A DNA stretch of 64,000 nt from Streptomyces sp. NBC_00448 (GCF_036014115.1 NZ_CP107913.1:2166001-2230000), one strand, 5' to 3'; positions 16,452-25,389 are shown, counted from the stretch's first letter. The notes: a model not told the origin generated them from the letters alone. A program made the numbers and translations.

Positions 16452-17585
16452 GTGCGTACCGATAACGGGCCCGACCGCGCGGCGGAGCGACCGGCGAGCC
16501 GTGGCCTGCCGCGGATGAGTCGAACACGTGTGTGGCTGTTCGGCCTCACCGTCGCCTCCTACGTCGCGATCGTGGTCGGCGTGGTCACCACCTCGAAGCT
16601 GGTGACGCTCGACTGGCAGGTCATGCTGTGGCGCCCCTACAAGCAGTGGCCGCAGATTCACGCGTTCCTGGACTACTTCGTCGTCCTCGGCCAGCGCGGC
16701 CCCACCGCCGTGATGGTGCTCGCCTGGCTCGGCTGGCGCGCCTGGCGCCACCGCACCCTGCACCCCCTGCTGGTGCTCGGCACCTCGCTGCTGCTGCTCA
16801 ACATCACCGTGGGGGCCGTGAAATACGGCCTCGGCCGGCTCGGTCCGCATTACGCGACGACCGTCGGCTCCGCGGAGATGTTCGCCGGCGGCGATATATT
16901 TCCTTCCGGGCATACCGCCAATGCGGTGGTGACCTGGGGCGTACTGGCCTATCTCGCCACAACTCCGCGAGCCCGGCGCTGGGGTTCGATCGCCAGTGCG
17001 CTGCTGGCGCTCGGCGTCGGCGCGACCACCGTCTACCTGGGAACCCACTGGGTGAGCGATGTGCTGCTCGGGTGGGCGGCGGGGCTGCTGATCCTGCTGG
17101 CGCTGCCGTGGTTCGAGCCGTTCATGGCCAAGGCCGAGGACTGGATCACCGGCGGCTGGCACCGCGTCCGAGGCCGGCGCACACGGCGTACGGCTCCGGG
17201 GACGGCGCTGCCGGCCGCTCCCGCCCTGCCCGGCCGCCCCAGCGGGGGCGGCGAGCCGGACCGCGAGACGGTGGGCTCGACCGCGCAGGTCACCGCGCCG
17301 TCCGGCGCCTCGGCCGCGCCCGTGGGGCCCTCCGCCGTCACCGCGCCCGCGGGTGTCGCCGCGTCCTCGGCTCCCTCGGCGTCCGTGTCGTCGGCGGCCG
17401 TCTCGGCAACGTCCACGGCGCCCGGCGGCGGGCACACCCCGAGCCGTCCGCCCACGGTGCGCGGCGAGCGCACTCCTCCCGGCGCGGTCGGCTCCCGCCG
17501 GCGGCCGGTGGACCGGCAGTCGGCCCGCCCGGTGCCGCCACTCAGCCAAGCCAGCAGCGCTGCACACGGCCCTCGGCCACGATGA
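16452..17585 (+). CDS. PAP2-family membrane phosphatase
   Basis: A membrane phosphatase of about 377 residues acting on lipid phosphates such as phosphatidate or undecaprenyl diphosphate. Five to six hydrophobic spans fill residues 25-225. The active-site motifs are K(124)YGLGRLGP, PSGH (151-154) and LGTHWVSDV (His 199, Asp 203), matching the KxxxxxxRP, PSGH and SRxxxxxHxxxD triad with small deviations. A basic stretch then leads into a 110-residue Ala/Ser/Pro low-complexity tail. GTG 16452 or ATG 16515 may be the start. The last 66 residues are encoded in the first copy of an exact 211-bp tandem duplication, and the stop lies in that copy. Confidence 0.85.
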   Translation: MRTDNGPDRAAERPASRGLPRMSRTRVWLFGLTVASYVAIVVGVVTTSKLVTLDWQVMLWRPYKQWPQIHAFLDYFVVLGQRGPTAVMVLAWLGWRAWRHRTLHPLLVLGTSLLLLNITVGAVKYGLGRLGPHYATTVGSAEMFAGGDIFPSGHTANAVVTWGVLAYLATTPRARRWGSIASALLALGVGATTVYLGTHWVSDVLLGWAAGLLILLALPWFEPFMAKAEDWITGGWHRVRGRRTRRTAPGTALPAAPALPGRPSGGGEPDRETVGSTAQVTAPSGASAAPVGPSAVTAPAGVAASSAPSASVSSAAVSATSTAPGGGHTPSRPPTVRGERTPPGAVGSRRRPVDRQSARPVPPLSQASSAAHGPRPR

Positions 17586-17808
17586 AGTTCAGCCGCCGTC
17601 GTCGGCGGCCGTCTCGGCAACGTCCACGGCGCCCGGCGGCGGGCACACCCCGAGCCGTCCGCCCACGGTGCGCGGCGAGCGCACTCCTCCCGGCGCGGTC
17701 GGCTCCCGCCGGCGGCCGGTGGACCGGCAGTCGGCCCGCCCGGTGCCGCCACTCAGCCAAGCCAGCAGCGCTGCACACGGCCCTCGGCCACGATGAAGTT
17801 CAGCCGCC
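17387..17808. repeat. Exact 211-bp tandem duplication spanning two convergent gene ends
   Basis: Bases 17387-17597 are repeated without any difference at 17598-17808. Each unit carries the C-terminal codons of the PAP2 gene on the plus strand and the last 18 codons plus stop of the I78-like gene on the minus strand. Both genes stay intact because each uses the copy nearest its own body: PAP2 ends in copy 1 and the I78 gene ends in copy 2. Bases 17586-17752 are therefore leftover gene fragments. No microhomology is seen at the junctions. Confidence 0.95.
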
Positions 17809-17971
17809 CGAGGACGTACTCCATCGTCACCACCGTCCCGGGCGGCAGGCTGCGGAGCGTGGTCCAGCCGCGCTCCCGGGCCCGGGCTTCCGCTTCCGCC
17901 GCGGTGAGGCCGACATAGGCGTCGAGGTCGTCGTCCGGATTCCGGTCAGGCGGGTTCGGTAGCGGTCCCAT
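17753..17971 (-). CDS. Small I78-family peptidase-inhibitor-like protein
   Basis: A 72-residue soluble protein. After an acidic, Pro-rich start (MGPLPNPPDRNPDDDLDAYVG) it reads AEAEARARERGWTTLRSLPP, then GTVVTMEYVLGRLNFIVAEG and RVQRCWLG. The second half matches the I78/potato-inhibitor-I-like layout (a loop, then VTMEY..RLN....GRVxRCxxG). I78 members inhibit serine peptidases; inhibition by this protein is unproven, and no signal peptide is present. Its last 18 codons lie in the second copy of the 211-bp duplication; an orphan duplicate of that tail lies at 17542-17597. Confidence 0.75.
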   Translation of the reverse strand: MGPLPNPPDRNPDDDLDAYVGLTAAEAEARARERGWTTLRSLPPGTVVTMEYVLGRLNFIVAEGRVQRCWLG

Positions 17972-18083
17972 GGCCGCAACGGTATTCGGTGCAATAGCCG
18001 CACGGCGTACGGCGACGGGCGCACACATGTTCCGCACAGTCCCCGCACAAAAAAACCGTCAATTCCGGTGGTTTACCGGACAC
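17946..18083 (-). CDS. Possible small cysteine-rich zinc-ribbon-like protein
   Basis: A doubtful 45-residue frame, from GTG 18083, overlapping the start of the I78-like gene by 26 bp. It ends FLCGDCAEHVCARRRTPC, then GYCTEYRCGHGTATEPA: seven cysteines and two histidines spaced CxxC-x4-C-x5-CxxC-x4-CxH, which would suit one or two zinc sites. There is no strong ribosome site, and the region could instead simply be the I78 promoter. Confidence 0.3.
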   Translation of the reverse strand: MSGKPPELTVFLCGDCAEHVCARRRTPCGYCTEYRCGHGTATEPA

Positions 18084-18192
18084 CGACAAGTTAACCGCGG
18101 CCGGATGCGATCGGTGTCCCGGCCACGCGTGCGGGGTCGGCGGAATCCCGCCGGCCCCGTACACGTCGAGGGGTTCGCCGGATGGCCGGCGG

Positions 18193-19245
18193 TCAGTTGA
18201 CGGTGAGGACCGCTCCCGGCAGCAGCCGGTTCGGATCGGAACCGATCAGGCTCTTGTTGAGCTCGTACAGCCGCTGCCAGCCGCCGTCCACGTCGTAGGA
18301 GCGGGCGATGCCCGCCAGGGTCTCATCGGGCTGCACGGTGTGCACGATGTGCTTGAAGCCGCTCATCCCGATGCGCCGCGAGCACGCCGGCCAGGCGCTC
18401 CAGCCCTGCACCCGCAGCACCGCCTCGGCGATGTCGATCTGGTGCTGGGGCGTGGCCAGGTCCGCGCGACGCGCGTACTTCAGGCCGCCGAACAACTCCC
18501 AGGTGGGCTGCCAGAACTGGAGGCCGCCGTAGAAGCTGTTGCCGCTGTTGATCTGCCAGTTGCCGCTGCTCTCGCACATCGCCAGGTCGTCCCAGACCGA
18601 GCGCTGCCGGGTGAACGTGACCACGCGCGGGGCCGCGGCGGTCGTCGGCGAGGCGTGGGTGGTAGCGGCAGCGGCGACGGCAGGCGCGGCAGCGGCATGA
18701 GCAGCAGCCGGAGCGGCAGCGGCGGACATCGCAGTGGCGAGCGGGACCGTAGAGGCCGCAGGGGCCGCGGGGTCGGCGGGCCGCGAACGGCCGGGGGCCA
18801 CCGCGGACTTCTGGGCGGCGGGTGCCGCGGCGGCGGGCTGGGTCACCAGCGGGAGCAGGGCGCACGCGCCGAGCACGGCGACCGCGGCGGCGGCACGCGG
18901 GCCGCGGATGCGCGCGAGGGTGATACGGCGGACGCCGCCGAGGTGGCGCGAGCGGCCCGCGGCGCCCCACGCCTCGCCCCGCGGGACGTCCTGGGCGGGC
19001 CAGGCCGGGCGCTCCGGCCACGCCCCCTGCGCCCCGGGCTCCACCGCCCCGGACTCCTCCGTGCGGGACCGGCTCGGAGGCGCCGTCCGGGCCGCCTGCG
19101 CGACTTGGGGTGGCTGGGCGGTCCCGGCGCTCCGGGCCGTAGTCTGGGCCGACCCGTCCGGCAGCGCTGGCTGAGGTGACTGAACCGGCTGAGCTGGCGG
19201 GGCTGACAAATCAGATGAGTCCGACAAGTTCGACAGTTCGATCAT
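18193..19245 (-). CDS. Rpf-like transglycosylase with LysM domain
   Basis: A 350-residue cell-wall hydrolase. The resuscitation-promoting-factor fold is at residues 216-290 (SVWDDLAMCESSGNW with catalytic Glu 225, then GGLQFWQPTWELFGG and QIDIAEAVLRVQGWSAWPAC). A LysM peptidoglycan-binding domain fills 301-349. A single membrane span or signal anchor is at about 114-134, preceded by an unusual 110-residue Pro/Ala/Ser-rich cytoplasmic segment and followed by an Ala-rich linker. Rpf proteins cleave peptidoglycan and promote spore germination and growth resumption. The start at ATG 19245 lacks a clear ribosome site; a start near residue 94-104 would give a classical signal peptide. Confidence 0.87.
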   Translation of the reverse strand: MIELSNLSDSSDLSAPPAQPVQSPQPALPDGSAQTTARSAGTAQPPQVAQAARTAPPSRSRTEESGAVEPGAQGAWPERPAWPAQDVPRGEAWGAAGRSRHLGGVRRITLARIRGPRAAAAVAVLGACALLPLVTQPAAAAPAAQKSAVAPGRSRPADPAAPAASTVPLATAMSAAAAPAAAHAAAAPAVAAAATTHASPTTAAAPRVVTFTRQRSVWDDLAMCESSGNWQINSGNSFYGGLQFWQPTWELFGGLKYARRADLATPQHQIDIAEAVLRVQGWSAWPACSRRIGMSGFKHIVHTVQPDETLAGIARSYDVDGGWQRLYELNKSLIGSDPNRLLPGAVLTVN

Positions 19246-19465
19246 CGGGCCACGCTAAGCACGGCCCCACCCCGGAACTCGGCTGGCACGGCCCGCCAGG
19301 CCCCGCACCTCACCCGTATGGCGCACACGCGCGAGGCAACCCGTACCCCGCAAACCGTGACCCCCCGCGCGGGCCGTCCGTTGTCACAGTGCGCCGGGAC
19401 CCGCCCGGCGGCCGAGCCTTCGGCCCGCATTCGTGACCGCAGCACCGCACTTCCAAGGAGACTCC

Positions 19466-20383
19466 GTGGCGCCCATGCTCGACGTGAGTGATGAGGTACG
19501 AGCCGAGATCGGCGACGAGGAGACCCAGCGGCTCCTCACCGGCGAGAGCTCGCCGGGCACGTACGACTGCACGTCCTGCCGCACGCCCGGTGACAGCGGG
19601 CAGGAGCGGACCAGCACCGTGCTGTTCGTGGGCGACGAGACCGCCGTGCTGGCCTTCGCGCACGCCGCGTGCATCCCCTCGCAGGTCGTGCCGGTGTCCG
19701 AGGCCCAGTTGCAGGGTGCGGTGGCCAGCATCTCCGGCGGCACGCTCGCGGAGAGCCCCGGCGCGGGCCTCCCCGGCGGGCCGCCGCCGCACGCCGAGCC
19801 GCGCACCGAGCCGTACGGCGGGCCCGCGGGCGGTGGCGCGGCAGGTGGCCAGGGCGCGGGTGGCCGGACCGCCGACACCCCCGCCGTGCCCGACCTCGAC
19901 CTCGCGCCCCGGCAGGCGGTGCTGGGCATCACCTGCGGTCTGATCATCGTGGAGGACCAGCTCCGCCCGGCACTGGTCGTCGAGCCGACCGGTCCGGTCG
20001 CCCGGGTCGGCTCCACCGGCGGCGGCGACGACTTCCTGCCGCTCCTCATCGAGCAGGGCTTCGTGCCCCAACTCGACCTGGAGGCACGGCCGTCGCCGCT
20101 GCCGGGCTGGTCGGTGCTGCTGGCCATGGGCAAGCTGCACGCCGTGCTCCAGCCGGGCGCCAACGGCGGCCCCGCCGCGGCCTGGTGGCAGGCGCACCAG
20201 CCGCTCCAGGTCAGCGACGGCTGGCGGGCCGCGGTGCAGCGCGGGAACGAGGTGTACGTGTACGCGGGCCCGGCCGGCTCGATCGGTCGCCAGCCGCGCG
20301 AGGACCTGATGCGGGACGCGCTGGCCCGGGCCTGCTCGCGCGGCCAGCTCGTCGCGGCCGCCATGCCACTGTCCGGAACCTGA
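19466..20383 (+). CDS. Conserved actinomycete hypothetical protein
   Basis: About 305 residues from GTG 19466, preceded by AAGGAG. Residues 30-75 hold a CTSC pair and a strand-rich segment (STVLFVGDETAVLAFAHAACIPSQV). A 50-residue Gly/Pro linker separates this from residues 150-300, which begin APRQAVLGITCGLIIVED and end MRDALARACSRGQLVAAAMPL. There is no signal peptide or membrane span. I do not recognise a named domain; the two-lobed arrangement suggests a duplicated or ligand-binding fold. A strong terminator follows at 20428. Confidence 0.75.
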   Translation: MAPMLDVSDEVRAEIGDEETQRLLTGESSPGTYDCTSCRTPGDSGQERTSTVLFVGDETAVLAFAHAACIPSQVVPVSEAQLQGAVASISGGTLAESPGAGLPGGPPPHAEPRTEPYGGPAGGGAAGGQGAGGRTADTPAVPDLDLAPRQAVLGITCGLIIVEDQLRPALVVEPTGPVARVGSTGGGDDFLPLLIEQGFVPQLDLEARPSPLPGWSVLLAMGKLHAVLQPGANGGPAAAWWQAHQPLQVSDGWRAAVQRGNEVYVYAGPAGSIGRQPREDLMRDALARACSRGQLVAAAMPLSGT

Positions 20384-20427
20384 TCAGCGCAACCTGATCA
20401 GCGGATCGTCAGAGCATTCCACCGATC

Positions 20428-20461
20428 GAGGGGCGCGCACAGCACGCTGTGCGCGCCCCTC
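20428..20461. terminator. Strong hairpin terminator after the hypothetical gene
   Basis: GAGGGGCGCGCACAGC pairs perfectly with GCTGTGCGCGCCCCTC, with only AC between the arms as written, so in practice about a 15-bp stem and a 4-nt loop. It begins 45 bp after the stop at 20383. No T-tract. Confidence 0.8.
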
Positions 20462-20570
20462 GCGCGTCCGCCCGCCGCCAATACCGCCAACACCCTGTTG
20501 ACCTGGTCAAAGATCGGCAATTCAACCGCGCGGCCCGCATCCCGCCCGGCGCCGGGTCGTTGGCAGTTAC

Positions 20571-21008
20571 GTGTACAGCTTCGACGCCTCCTCCCGAGCC
20601 CCTTACCAGCGCTACATCCCGTCCATGCGCACGGCGCAGGACGCGACCGGAGGCGGTGCGTCGAACACGCCGATCTACGATGCGCTGTACTCGGAATACC
20701 GCAGGCTGTTCCGGACCCTCCCCGGTGATCGCAGCGGCGAGGAATCGCTGCAGTTCAAGGGGTTCGCGGCCTGGCACGCGGAGTACCCGCCCTTCGCGCC
20801 GGGCGGCCGCCACCGCGGTGACCCGGGCGGCGCGGCCGGGACCGGAAACGGCGGGGTGAGCGGGGCGAACGGCGGCCCGGGCGGCGGGGCGAACGGCTCA
20901 GGCGGCGCCGCGAACGGGCCCGGCGGCCGGACCGGGCGGCGTGGCGGTGCGAACGGCGACGGCCCGGCGGCACTGCCCCCGGGCCGCGGCGACAACCGGA
21001 TGCGGTAG
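20571..21008 (+). CDS. Conserved streptomycete hypothetical protein with Gly-rich tail
   Basis: About 145 residues from GTG 20571, or 127 from ATG 20625. A short conserved core, TPIYDALYSEYRRLFRTLPG and then DRSGEESLQFKGFA, is followed by a Gly/Asn/Pro low-complexity tail (NGGPGGGANGSGGAANGPGG). I do not know a function; the core looks helical and may mediate an interaction. It sits alone, convergent with der, with a terminator hairpin in between. Confidence 0.65.
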   Translation: MYSFDASSRAPYQRYIPSMRTAQDATGGGASNTPIYDALYSEYRRLFRTLPGDRSGEESLQFKGFAAWHAEYPPFAPGGRHRGDPGGAAGTGNGGVSGANGGPGGGANGSGGAANGPGGRTGRRGGANGDGPAALPPGRGDNRMR

Positions 21009-21113
21009 CGGGAGCCGGCGGGCGGCACGGGCACATCCGGCAACGGCCCGGCGCGGCGACCGCCGAGAACCAGCGCGACCGCCGCGACCGCCGATACGCG
21101 CCGGGAGGACCGT

Positions 21114-21140
21114 GGGCCGCGGCTCGTACCACCGCGGCCC
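21114..21140. terminator. Bidirectional hairpin between convergent hypothetical gene and der
   Basis: GGGCCGCGG pairs perfectly with CCGCGGCCC across a 9-nt loop. It lies 105 bp after the plus-strand stop and 9 bp past the der stop. Confidence 0.65.
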
Positions 21141-21149
21141 GCGGCGCCG

Positions 21150-22607
21150 TTACTTCTTCCGGCCCCGCTTCTCCCGCACCCGCACCGACACCTGGATCGG
21201 CGTGCCCTCGAAGCCGAACTCCTCGCGCAGTCGGCGCTCGACGAACCGGCGGTAGCCCGCCTCCAGGAAGCCGGACGCGAAGAGCACGAAGCGCGGCGGC
21301 CGGGTGCCCGCCTGGGTGCCGAACAGGATGCGCGGCTGCTTGCCCCCGCGGATCGGGTGCGGGTGGCCGGAGACCAGCTCGCCGAGGAACACGTTCAGCC
21401 GTCCGGTCGGCACCCGGGTCTCCCAGCCGGCCAGCGCGGTCTCGATCGCCGGGACCAGCTTCTCCATGTGCCGCCCGGTCCGTGCCGAGACGTTGACCCG
21501 GGGCGCCCACTGCACCTGGACGAGGTCGCGCTCGATCTCGCGTTCCAGGTAGTAGCGGCGCTCCTCCTCCATCAGGTCCCACTTGTTGTACGCGATGACG
21601 ACGGCCCGGCCGGCCTCGACCGCCATCGAGATGATCCGGGTGTCCTGCTCGGTGAGCGTCTCGCTCGCGTCGACCAGGATCACCGCGACCTCGGCCTTCT
21701 CCAGCGCAGCCGCGGTGCGCAGGGAGGCGTAGTAGTCGGCGCCCTCGGTGAGGTGCACCCGCCGCCGGATGCCCGCGGTGTCGATGAACTTCCAGGTCAC
21801 GCCGCCGAGCTGGATCAGCTCGTCGACCGGGTCGCGGGTGGTGCCCGCGACCTCGTTGACGACCACCCGGTCGCTGCCGGCCACCTTGTTCAGCAGCGAC
21901 GACTTGCCGACGTTGGGGCGGCCGATCAGCGCGACCCGGCGCGGGCCGCCGAGGGCCTCGCCGAAGGTCATCGCGGGCGCCTCGGGCAGCGCCTCCATGA
22001 TCGCGTCCAGCAGGTCGCCGGTGCCGCGGCCGTGCAGCGACGAGATCGGGTGGGGCTCGCCCAGGCCGAGGCTCCACAGCGCGTACGCGTCGGCCTCGCC
22101 GGAGGGGCCGTCCACCTTGTTGGCGGCCAGCACCACGGGCTTGCCGGCCCGGCGCAGCAGCTTCACGACCGCCTCGTCGGTGTCGGTGGCGCCCACGGTC
22201 GCGTCGACCACGAAGACCACCGCGTCGGCCGCCTCGATCGCGAACTCGGCCTGCGCGGCAACGGACGCGTCGATGCCGAGCACGTCCTGCTCCCAGCCGC
22301 CGGTGTCGACCAGCTTGAAGCGCCGGCCGTTCCAGTTCGCCTCGTAGCTGACGCGGTCGCGGGTGACGCCGGGGCGGTCCTCCACGACGGCCTCGCGGCG
22401 GCCGATGATCCGGTTCACCAGTGTCGACTTGCCGACATTGGGTCGGCCGACGACCGCGAGCACCGGAAGCGGGCCGTGGCCGGCCTCCGCGAGGTCGTCG
22501 GCGACCTCCTCCGGGTCGAAGCCCTCCTCCTCGGCGAGCTGCATGAACTCGGCGTATTCGGCGTCGCCGAGCGCGTCGGCGTCGCCGTGTTCGTATCCCT
22601 GGTCCAT
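21150..22607 (-). CDS. der: Ribosome-assembly GTPase Der (EngA)
   Basis: An essential double-GTPase that helps mature the 50S subunit; 485 residues. Two G domains are visible: G1 motifs [10 protein letters not shown] (about residue 55) and [10 protein letters not shown] (about 230), G3 DTGGWE and DTAGI, G4 NKVD and NKWD. The C-terminal KH-like domain ends in basic VREKRGRKK. An acidic 45-residue N-terminal extension ([20 protein letters not shown]) precedes domain 1, as in other actinomycetes. It is the last gene of tyrA-cmk-plsC-der, 99 bp after plsC. Confidence 0.97.
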   Translation of the reverse strand: MDQGYEHGDADALGDAEYAEFMQLAEEEGFDPEEVADDLAEAGHGPLPVLAVVGRPNVGKSTLVNRIIGRREAVVEDRPGVTRDRVSYEANWNGRRFKLVDTGGWEQDVLGIDASVAAQAEFAIEAADAVVFVVDATVGATDTDEAVVKLLRRAGKPVVLAANKVDGPSGEADAYALWSLGLGEPHPISSLHGRGTGDLLDAIMEALPEAPAMTFGEALGGPRRVALIGRPNVGKSSLLNKVAGSDRVVVNEVAGTTRDPVDELIQLGGVTWKFIDTAGIRRRVHLTEGADYYASLRTAAALEKAEVAVILVDASETLTEQDTRIISMAVEAGRAVVIAYNKWDLMEEERRYYLEREIERDLVQVQWAPRVNVSARTGRHMEKLVPAIETALAGWETRVPTGRLNVFLGELVSGHPHPIRGGKQPRILFGTQAGTRPPRFVLFASGFLEAGYRRFVERRLREEFGFEGTPIQVSVRVREKRGRKK

Positions 22608-22706
22608 GAGGTCTCTCCGTCGATCAGCAAGAAGTACGTGGGCGCCGTTCCCGGTGCGGCCGGGCGGCGCGCGGCCCGCGGGCCGGGTCGGCCGGCCGGG
22701 CCCGGG

Positions 22707-23411
22707 TCACGCCCGGCCGGTGGCCCGCCTGGCCTCGGCGAGGTGCGCGGACAGGTGCGCCTGGATGCGGGTGGTGGCTTCGTCGAGCGCGGTACGGGTC
22801 CGCCGCCCGCTGCCGTCGCCGGCCTCGAAGGGCTCGCCGTAGACGACGTCGATCCGGGCGCGCAGCGGCGGCAGCCCGCCGACCAGCCGGCCGCGGCGGG
22901 CGCTGCCGAGGACGGCGACCGGGACGACCGGGGCGCCCGAGCGCACCGCGAAGTACGCCAGCCCGGCCCGCAGCTGGGCGAAGTCGCCGTCGCCGCGGGT
23001 GCCCTCGGGGAAGATGCCCAGCACGCCGCCCTGCTCCAGCACGCCGAGCGCCGCGGTGATCGCACCGCGGTCGGCGCCGGAGCGGTCGACCTTGACCTGG
23101 CCGATGGAGCGCAGGAACAGGTCGAGCGGGCCGACGAACGCCTCCTTCTTCACCAGGAAGTGCAGGGGGCGCGGGCAGGTGCCGATCAGCATCGGCCCGT
23201 CGACGTTGTGGCTGTGGTTGCCCGCGAGGATGACCGGGCCGTGCGCCGGCAGCCGCCAGTCGCCGAGCACCCGGGGACGCCACAGGCCGTTCATCAGCCC
23301 GATGCCGATGCCGCGGGCCACCGCGGCGCCGCGCGCGCTGGGCAGCGGCGGCGCGGCCGGCGCGCCCGCCGGTGCCGCGGGCGCCGCCAGGGTCTCGCGC
23401 TGCGTACTCAC
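22707..23411 (-). CDS. plsC: 1-acyl-sn-glycerol-3-phosphate acyltransferase (PlsC-type)
   Basis: A phospholipid acyltransferase of 234 residues. Block I is the catalytic HX4D motif in GNHSHNVDGPM; block III is FPEGTRGDGDFAQLR; VPVAVLGSARRG matches block IV. The N-terminal 25 residues are Ala/Pro-rich. The GTG start at 23411 overlaps the cmk stop by 4 bp (GTGA), so translation is coupled. It makes phosphatidate from lysophosphatidate in the family; acyl preference is unknown. The cmk-plsC-der order is typical of actinobacteria. Confidence 0.92.
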   Translation of the reverse strand: MSTQRETLAAPAAPAGAPAAPPLPSARGAAVARGIGIGLMNGLWRPRVLGDWRLPAHGPVILAGNHSHNVDGPMLIGTCPRPLHFLVKKEAFVGPLDLFLRSIGQVKVDRSGADRGAITAALGVLEQGGVLGIFPEGTRGDGDFAQLRAGLAYFAVRSGAPVVPVAVLGSARRGRLVGGLPPLRARIDVVYGEPFEAGDGSGRRTRTALDEATTRIQAHLSAHLAEARRATGRA

Positions 23412-24085
23412 CGAGCCGCTCGCTTCTCCCCGACCAGTGCGACGACCTGCTCGACGACCTGCTCGAGGGTGAGCTCGCTGGTGTCGACCTCTATGGCGTC
23501 GTCGGCCTTGGCCAGCGGCGAGGTCTTGCGGCCGGAGTCGGCGGCGTCGCGCCGGACCAGGGCGGCCTGGGTGTCGGCGACGGACTGCGCGCCCTTCAGC
23601 TCGCCGCTGCGGCGGGCGGCGCGGACCTCGGCGGAGGCGGTGAGGAAGATCTTGACGGTGGCGTCGGGCAGCACGGTGGTGCCGATGTCACGGCCCTCGA
23701 CCACGATGCCGGCGGGCGCGGCGGCGGCCGCGGCACGCTGGATCTCCACCATCCGGGTGCGCACCTCGGGGACGGCGCTCACCGCGCTGACCGCGGCGGT
23801 GACCTCCTGGGTGCGGATCGGGCCGGAGGCGTCCAGGCCGTCCACGGTGATCGCGGGGGCGGCCGGGTCGGTGCCGGCCACGATCGCCGGCTTGCCCGCC
23901 TGGTCGGCGATGGCCAGCGGGTCGCCGACGTCCACGCCGTTGGTCAGCATCCACCAGGTGATCGCGCGGTACTGCGCGCCCGTGTCCAGGTAGCTGAGGC
24001 CCAGCCGGGACGCGACCGCCCTGGACGTGCTGGACTTGCCCGTGCCGGAGGGGCCGTCGATCGCGACGATCACCGGATTTGACAC
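23408..24085 (-). CDS. cmk: Cytidylate kinase
   Basis: Phosphorylates CMP and dCMP. 225 residues from GTG 24085, with GGAAGG upstream. The P-loop is AIDGPSGTGKSSTSRAVA near residue 8; the CMP-binding region follows as LSYLDTGAQYRAITWWML, and VVEGRDIGTTVLPDATVKIF is the conserved Cmk signature (GRDIGT). The C-terminal lid contains the KTSPL motif. Upstream is tyrA, 218 bp away; downstream plsC overlaps by 4 bp. Confidence 0.97.
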   Translation of the reverse strand: MSNPVIVAIDGPSGTGKSSTSRAVASRLGLSYLDTGAQYRAITWWMLTNGVDVGDPLAIADQAGKPAIVAGTDPAAPAITVDGLDASGPIRTQEVTAAVSAVSAVPEVRTRMVEIQRAAAAAAPAGIVVEGRDIGTTVLPDATVKIFLTASAEVRAARRSGELKGAQSVADTQAALVRRDAADSGRKTSPLAKADDAIEVDTSELTLEQVVEQVVALVGEKRAAR

Positions 24086-24303
24086 AGCGGGTGGCCTTCC
24101 TCGTGCACGGATGCGGGTGCGGGCGGGCCGGCGGGCGCCGGATGCCATCCCTCAAGGTTACCGGCCCCCCGGGTGGCCCAGCGCCACCCCGGCCGGGCGG
24201 GGCCGGGCCGCGCCGGGCTGCCGCGCCGGGCGAAGGGCCGGGCCGCGCCGGGCGCAGGGCGTAGCGGAACCGGTCGGCCGGGCCGGGCGGGCCCCGACCG
24301 CGG

Positions 24304-25389
24304 CTACTGCCGCAGCGCCCAGCCGCGCTCCCGCAGCGCCGCCGACAGGACGGTGGCGCTGCGCGGCTCGACCGTCAGGTTCACCAGGCCCGCCTGCTGC
24401 CCGGTGGAGTGCTCGATCCGCACGTCCTCGATGTTGACGCCCGCGGCGCCCGCGTCCGCGAAGAGCCGGGCCAGCTCGCCGGGCTGGTCGCCGATGAGCA
24501 CGGCGACGATCTCGTACGGCTTGGGGGCGGCGCCGTGCTTGCCGGGGACCTTGGCACGGCCGGCGTTGCCCCGGCGCAGGATGTCCTCGATGCCGGCCGC
24601 GCCGCCGCGCCGCTTGTCGTCGTCGGCGGACTGCAGGGAGCGCAGCGCGGTGACGGTCTCGGTGAGGTCGGTGGCCAGGGCGTCGAGCACATCGGCGACC
24701 GGACCGGGGTTGGCGGCCAGGATGTCCATCCACATGCCCGGCTCCGACCCGGCGACGCGGGTGACGTCGAGGATGCCCTGCCCGCACAGGCGTACGGCGG
24801 CGTCCTCGGCGTGTTCCAGGCGGGCGGCGACCATGCTGGAGACGAGCTGCGGGGTGTGCGAGACGAGCGCGACGGCGCGGTCGTGCGCGTCGGCGTCCAT
24901 CACGACGGGGACCGCGCGGCACAGGGCGACCAGTTCCAGGGCGAGGTTGAGCACCTCGGTGTCGGTGCCCGCGGTGGGGGTGAGCACCCAGGGGCGGCCC
25001 TCGAAGAGGTCGGCGCTCGCCGCCAGCGGGCCGGAGCGCTCCCGGCCGGCCATGGGGTGGGTGCCGATGTAGCGGGTCAGGTCGCAGCCCGCGGCGTCCA
25101 GCTCGCGGCGCGGGCCGCCCTTGACGCTGGCCACGTCCAGGTACCCGCGGCCCAGGCCCTCAGCGATCACCTCGGCGAGGGTGGTGGCCACATGGGCGGG
25201 CGGCACCGCCACGATCACCAGGTCCACGGGGTGCGGCGGCTGCCCCGAGGAGCCCGCGCCGAGCGCCTCCGCGGTACGCGCTGCGGATTCGTCGTGGTCC
25301 CTCAGGTACACGTCGACACCGCGGTCGCTGAGGGCGAGCGCGGCCGACGTGCCCATCAGGCCGGTTCCGATGACGAGGGCGGTCCTCAC
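24304..25389 (-). CDS. tyrA: Prephenate dehydrogenase with ACT domain
   Basis: Tyrosine biosynthesis: NAD(P)-dependent oxidative decarboxylation of prephenate (or arogenate dehydrogenation). 361 residues from GTG 25389, with AAGGA about 8 bp upstream. The dinucleotide motif is ALVIGTGLMGTSAALAL at the N-terminus; the catalytic histidine lies in YIGTHPMAGRERSGP. Residues about 285-350 form an ACT domain (VAVLIGDQPGELARLFADAG, then VNIEDVRIEHS), likely for tyrosine feedback. First gene of the tyrA-cmk-plsC-der run, with 218 bp before cmk. Confidence 0.94.
   Translation of the reverse strand: MRTALVIGTGLMGTSAALALSDRGVDVYLRDHDESAARTAEALGAGSSGQPPHPVDLVIVAVPPAHVATTLAEVIAEGLGRGYLDVASVKGGPRRELDAAGCDLTRYIGTHPMAGRERSGPLAASADLFEGRPWVLTPTAGTDTEVLNLALELVALCRAVPVVMDADAHDRAVALVSHTPQLVSSMVAARLEHAEDAAVRLCGQGILDVTRVAGSEPGMWMDILAANPGPVADVLDALATDLTETVTALRSLQSADDDKRRGGAAGIEDILRRGNAGRAKVPGKHGAAPKPYEIVAVLIGDQPGELARLFADAGAAGVNIEDVRIEHSTGQQAGLVNLTVEPRSATVLSAALRERGWALRQ

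Noticed and set aside
17542..17778. A second, separate gene made from the orphan copy of the I78 tail
   Set aside because: Only the last 18 codons derive from I78; the rest is antisense of the PAP2 tail. It is a by-product of the 211-bp duplication.
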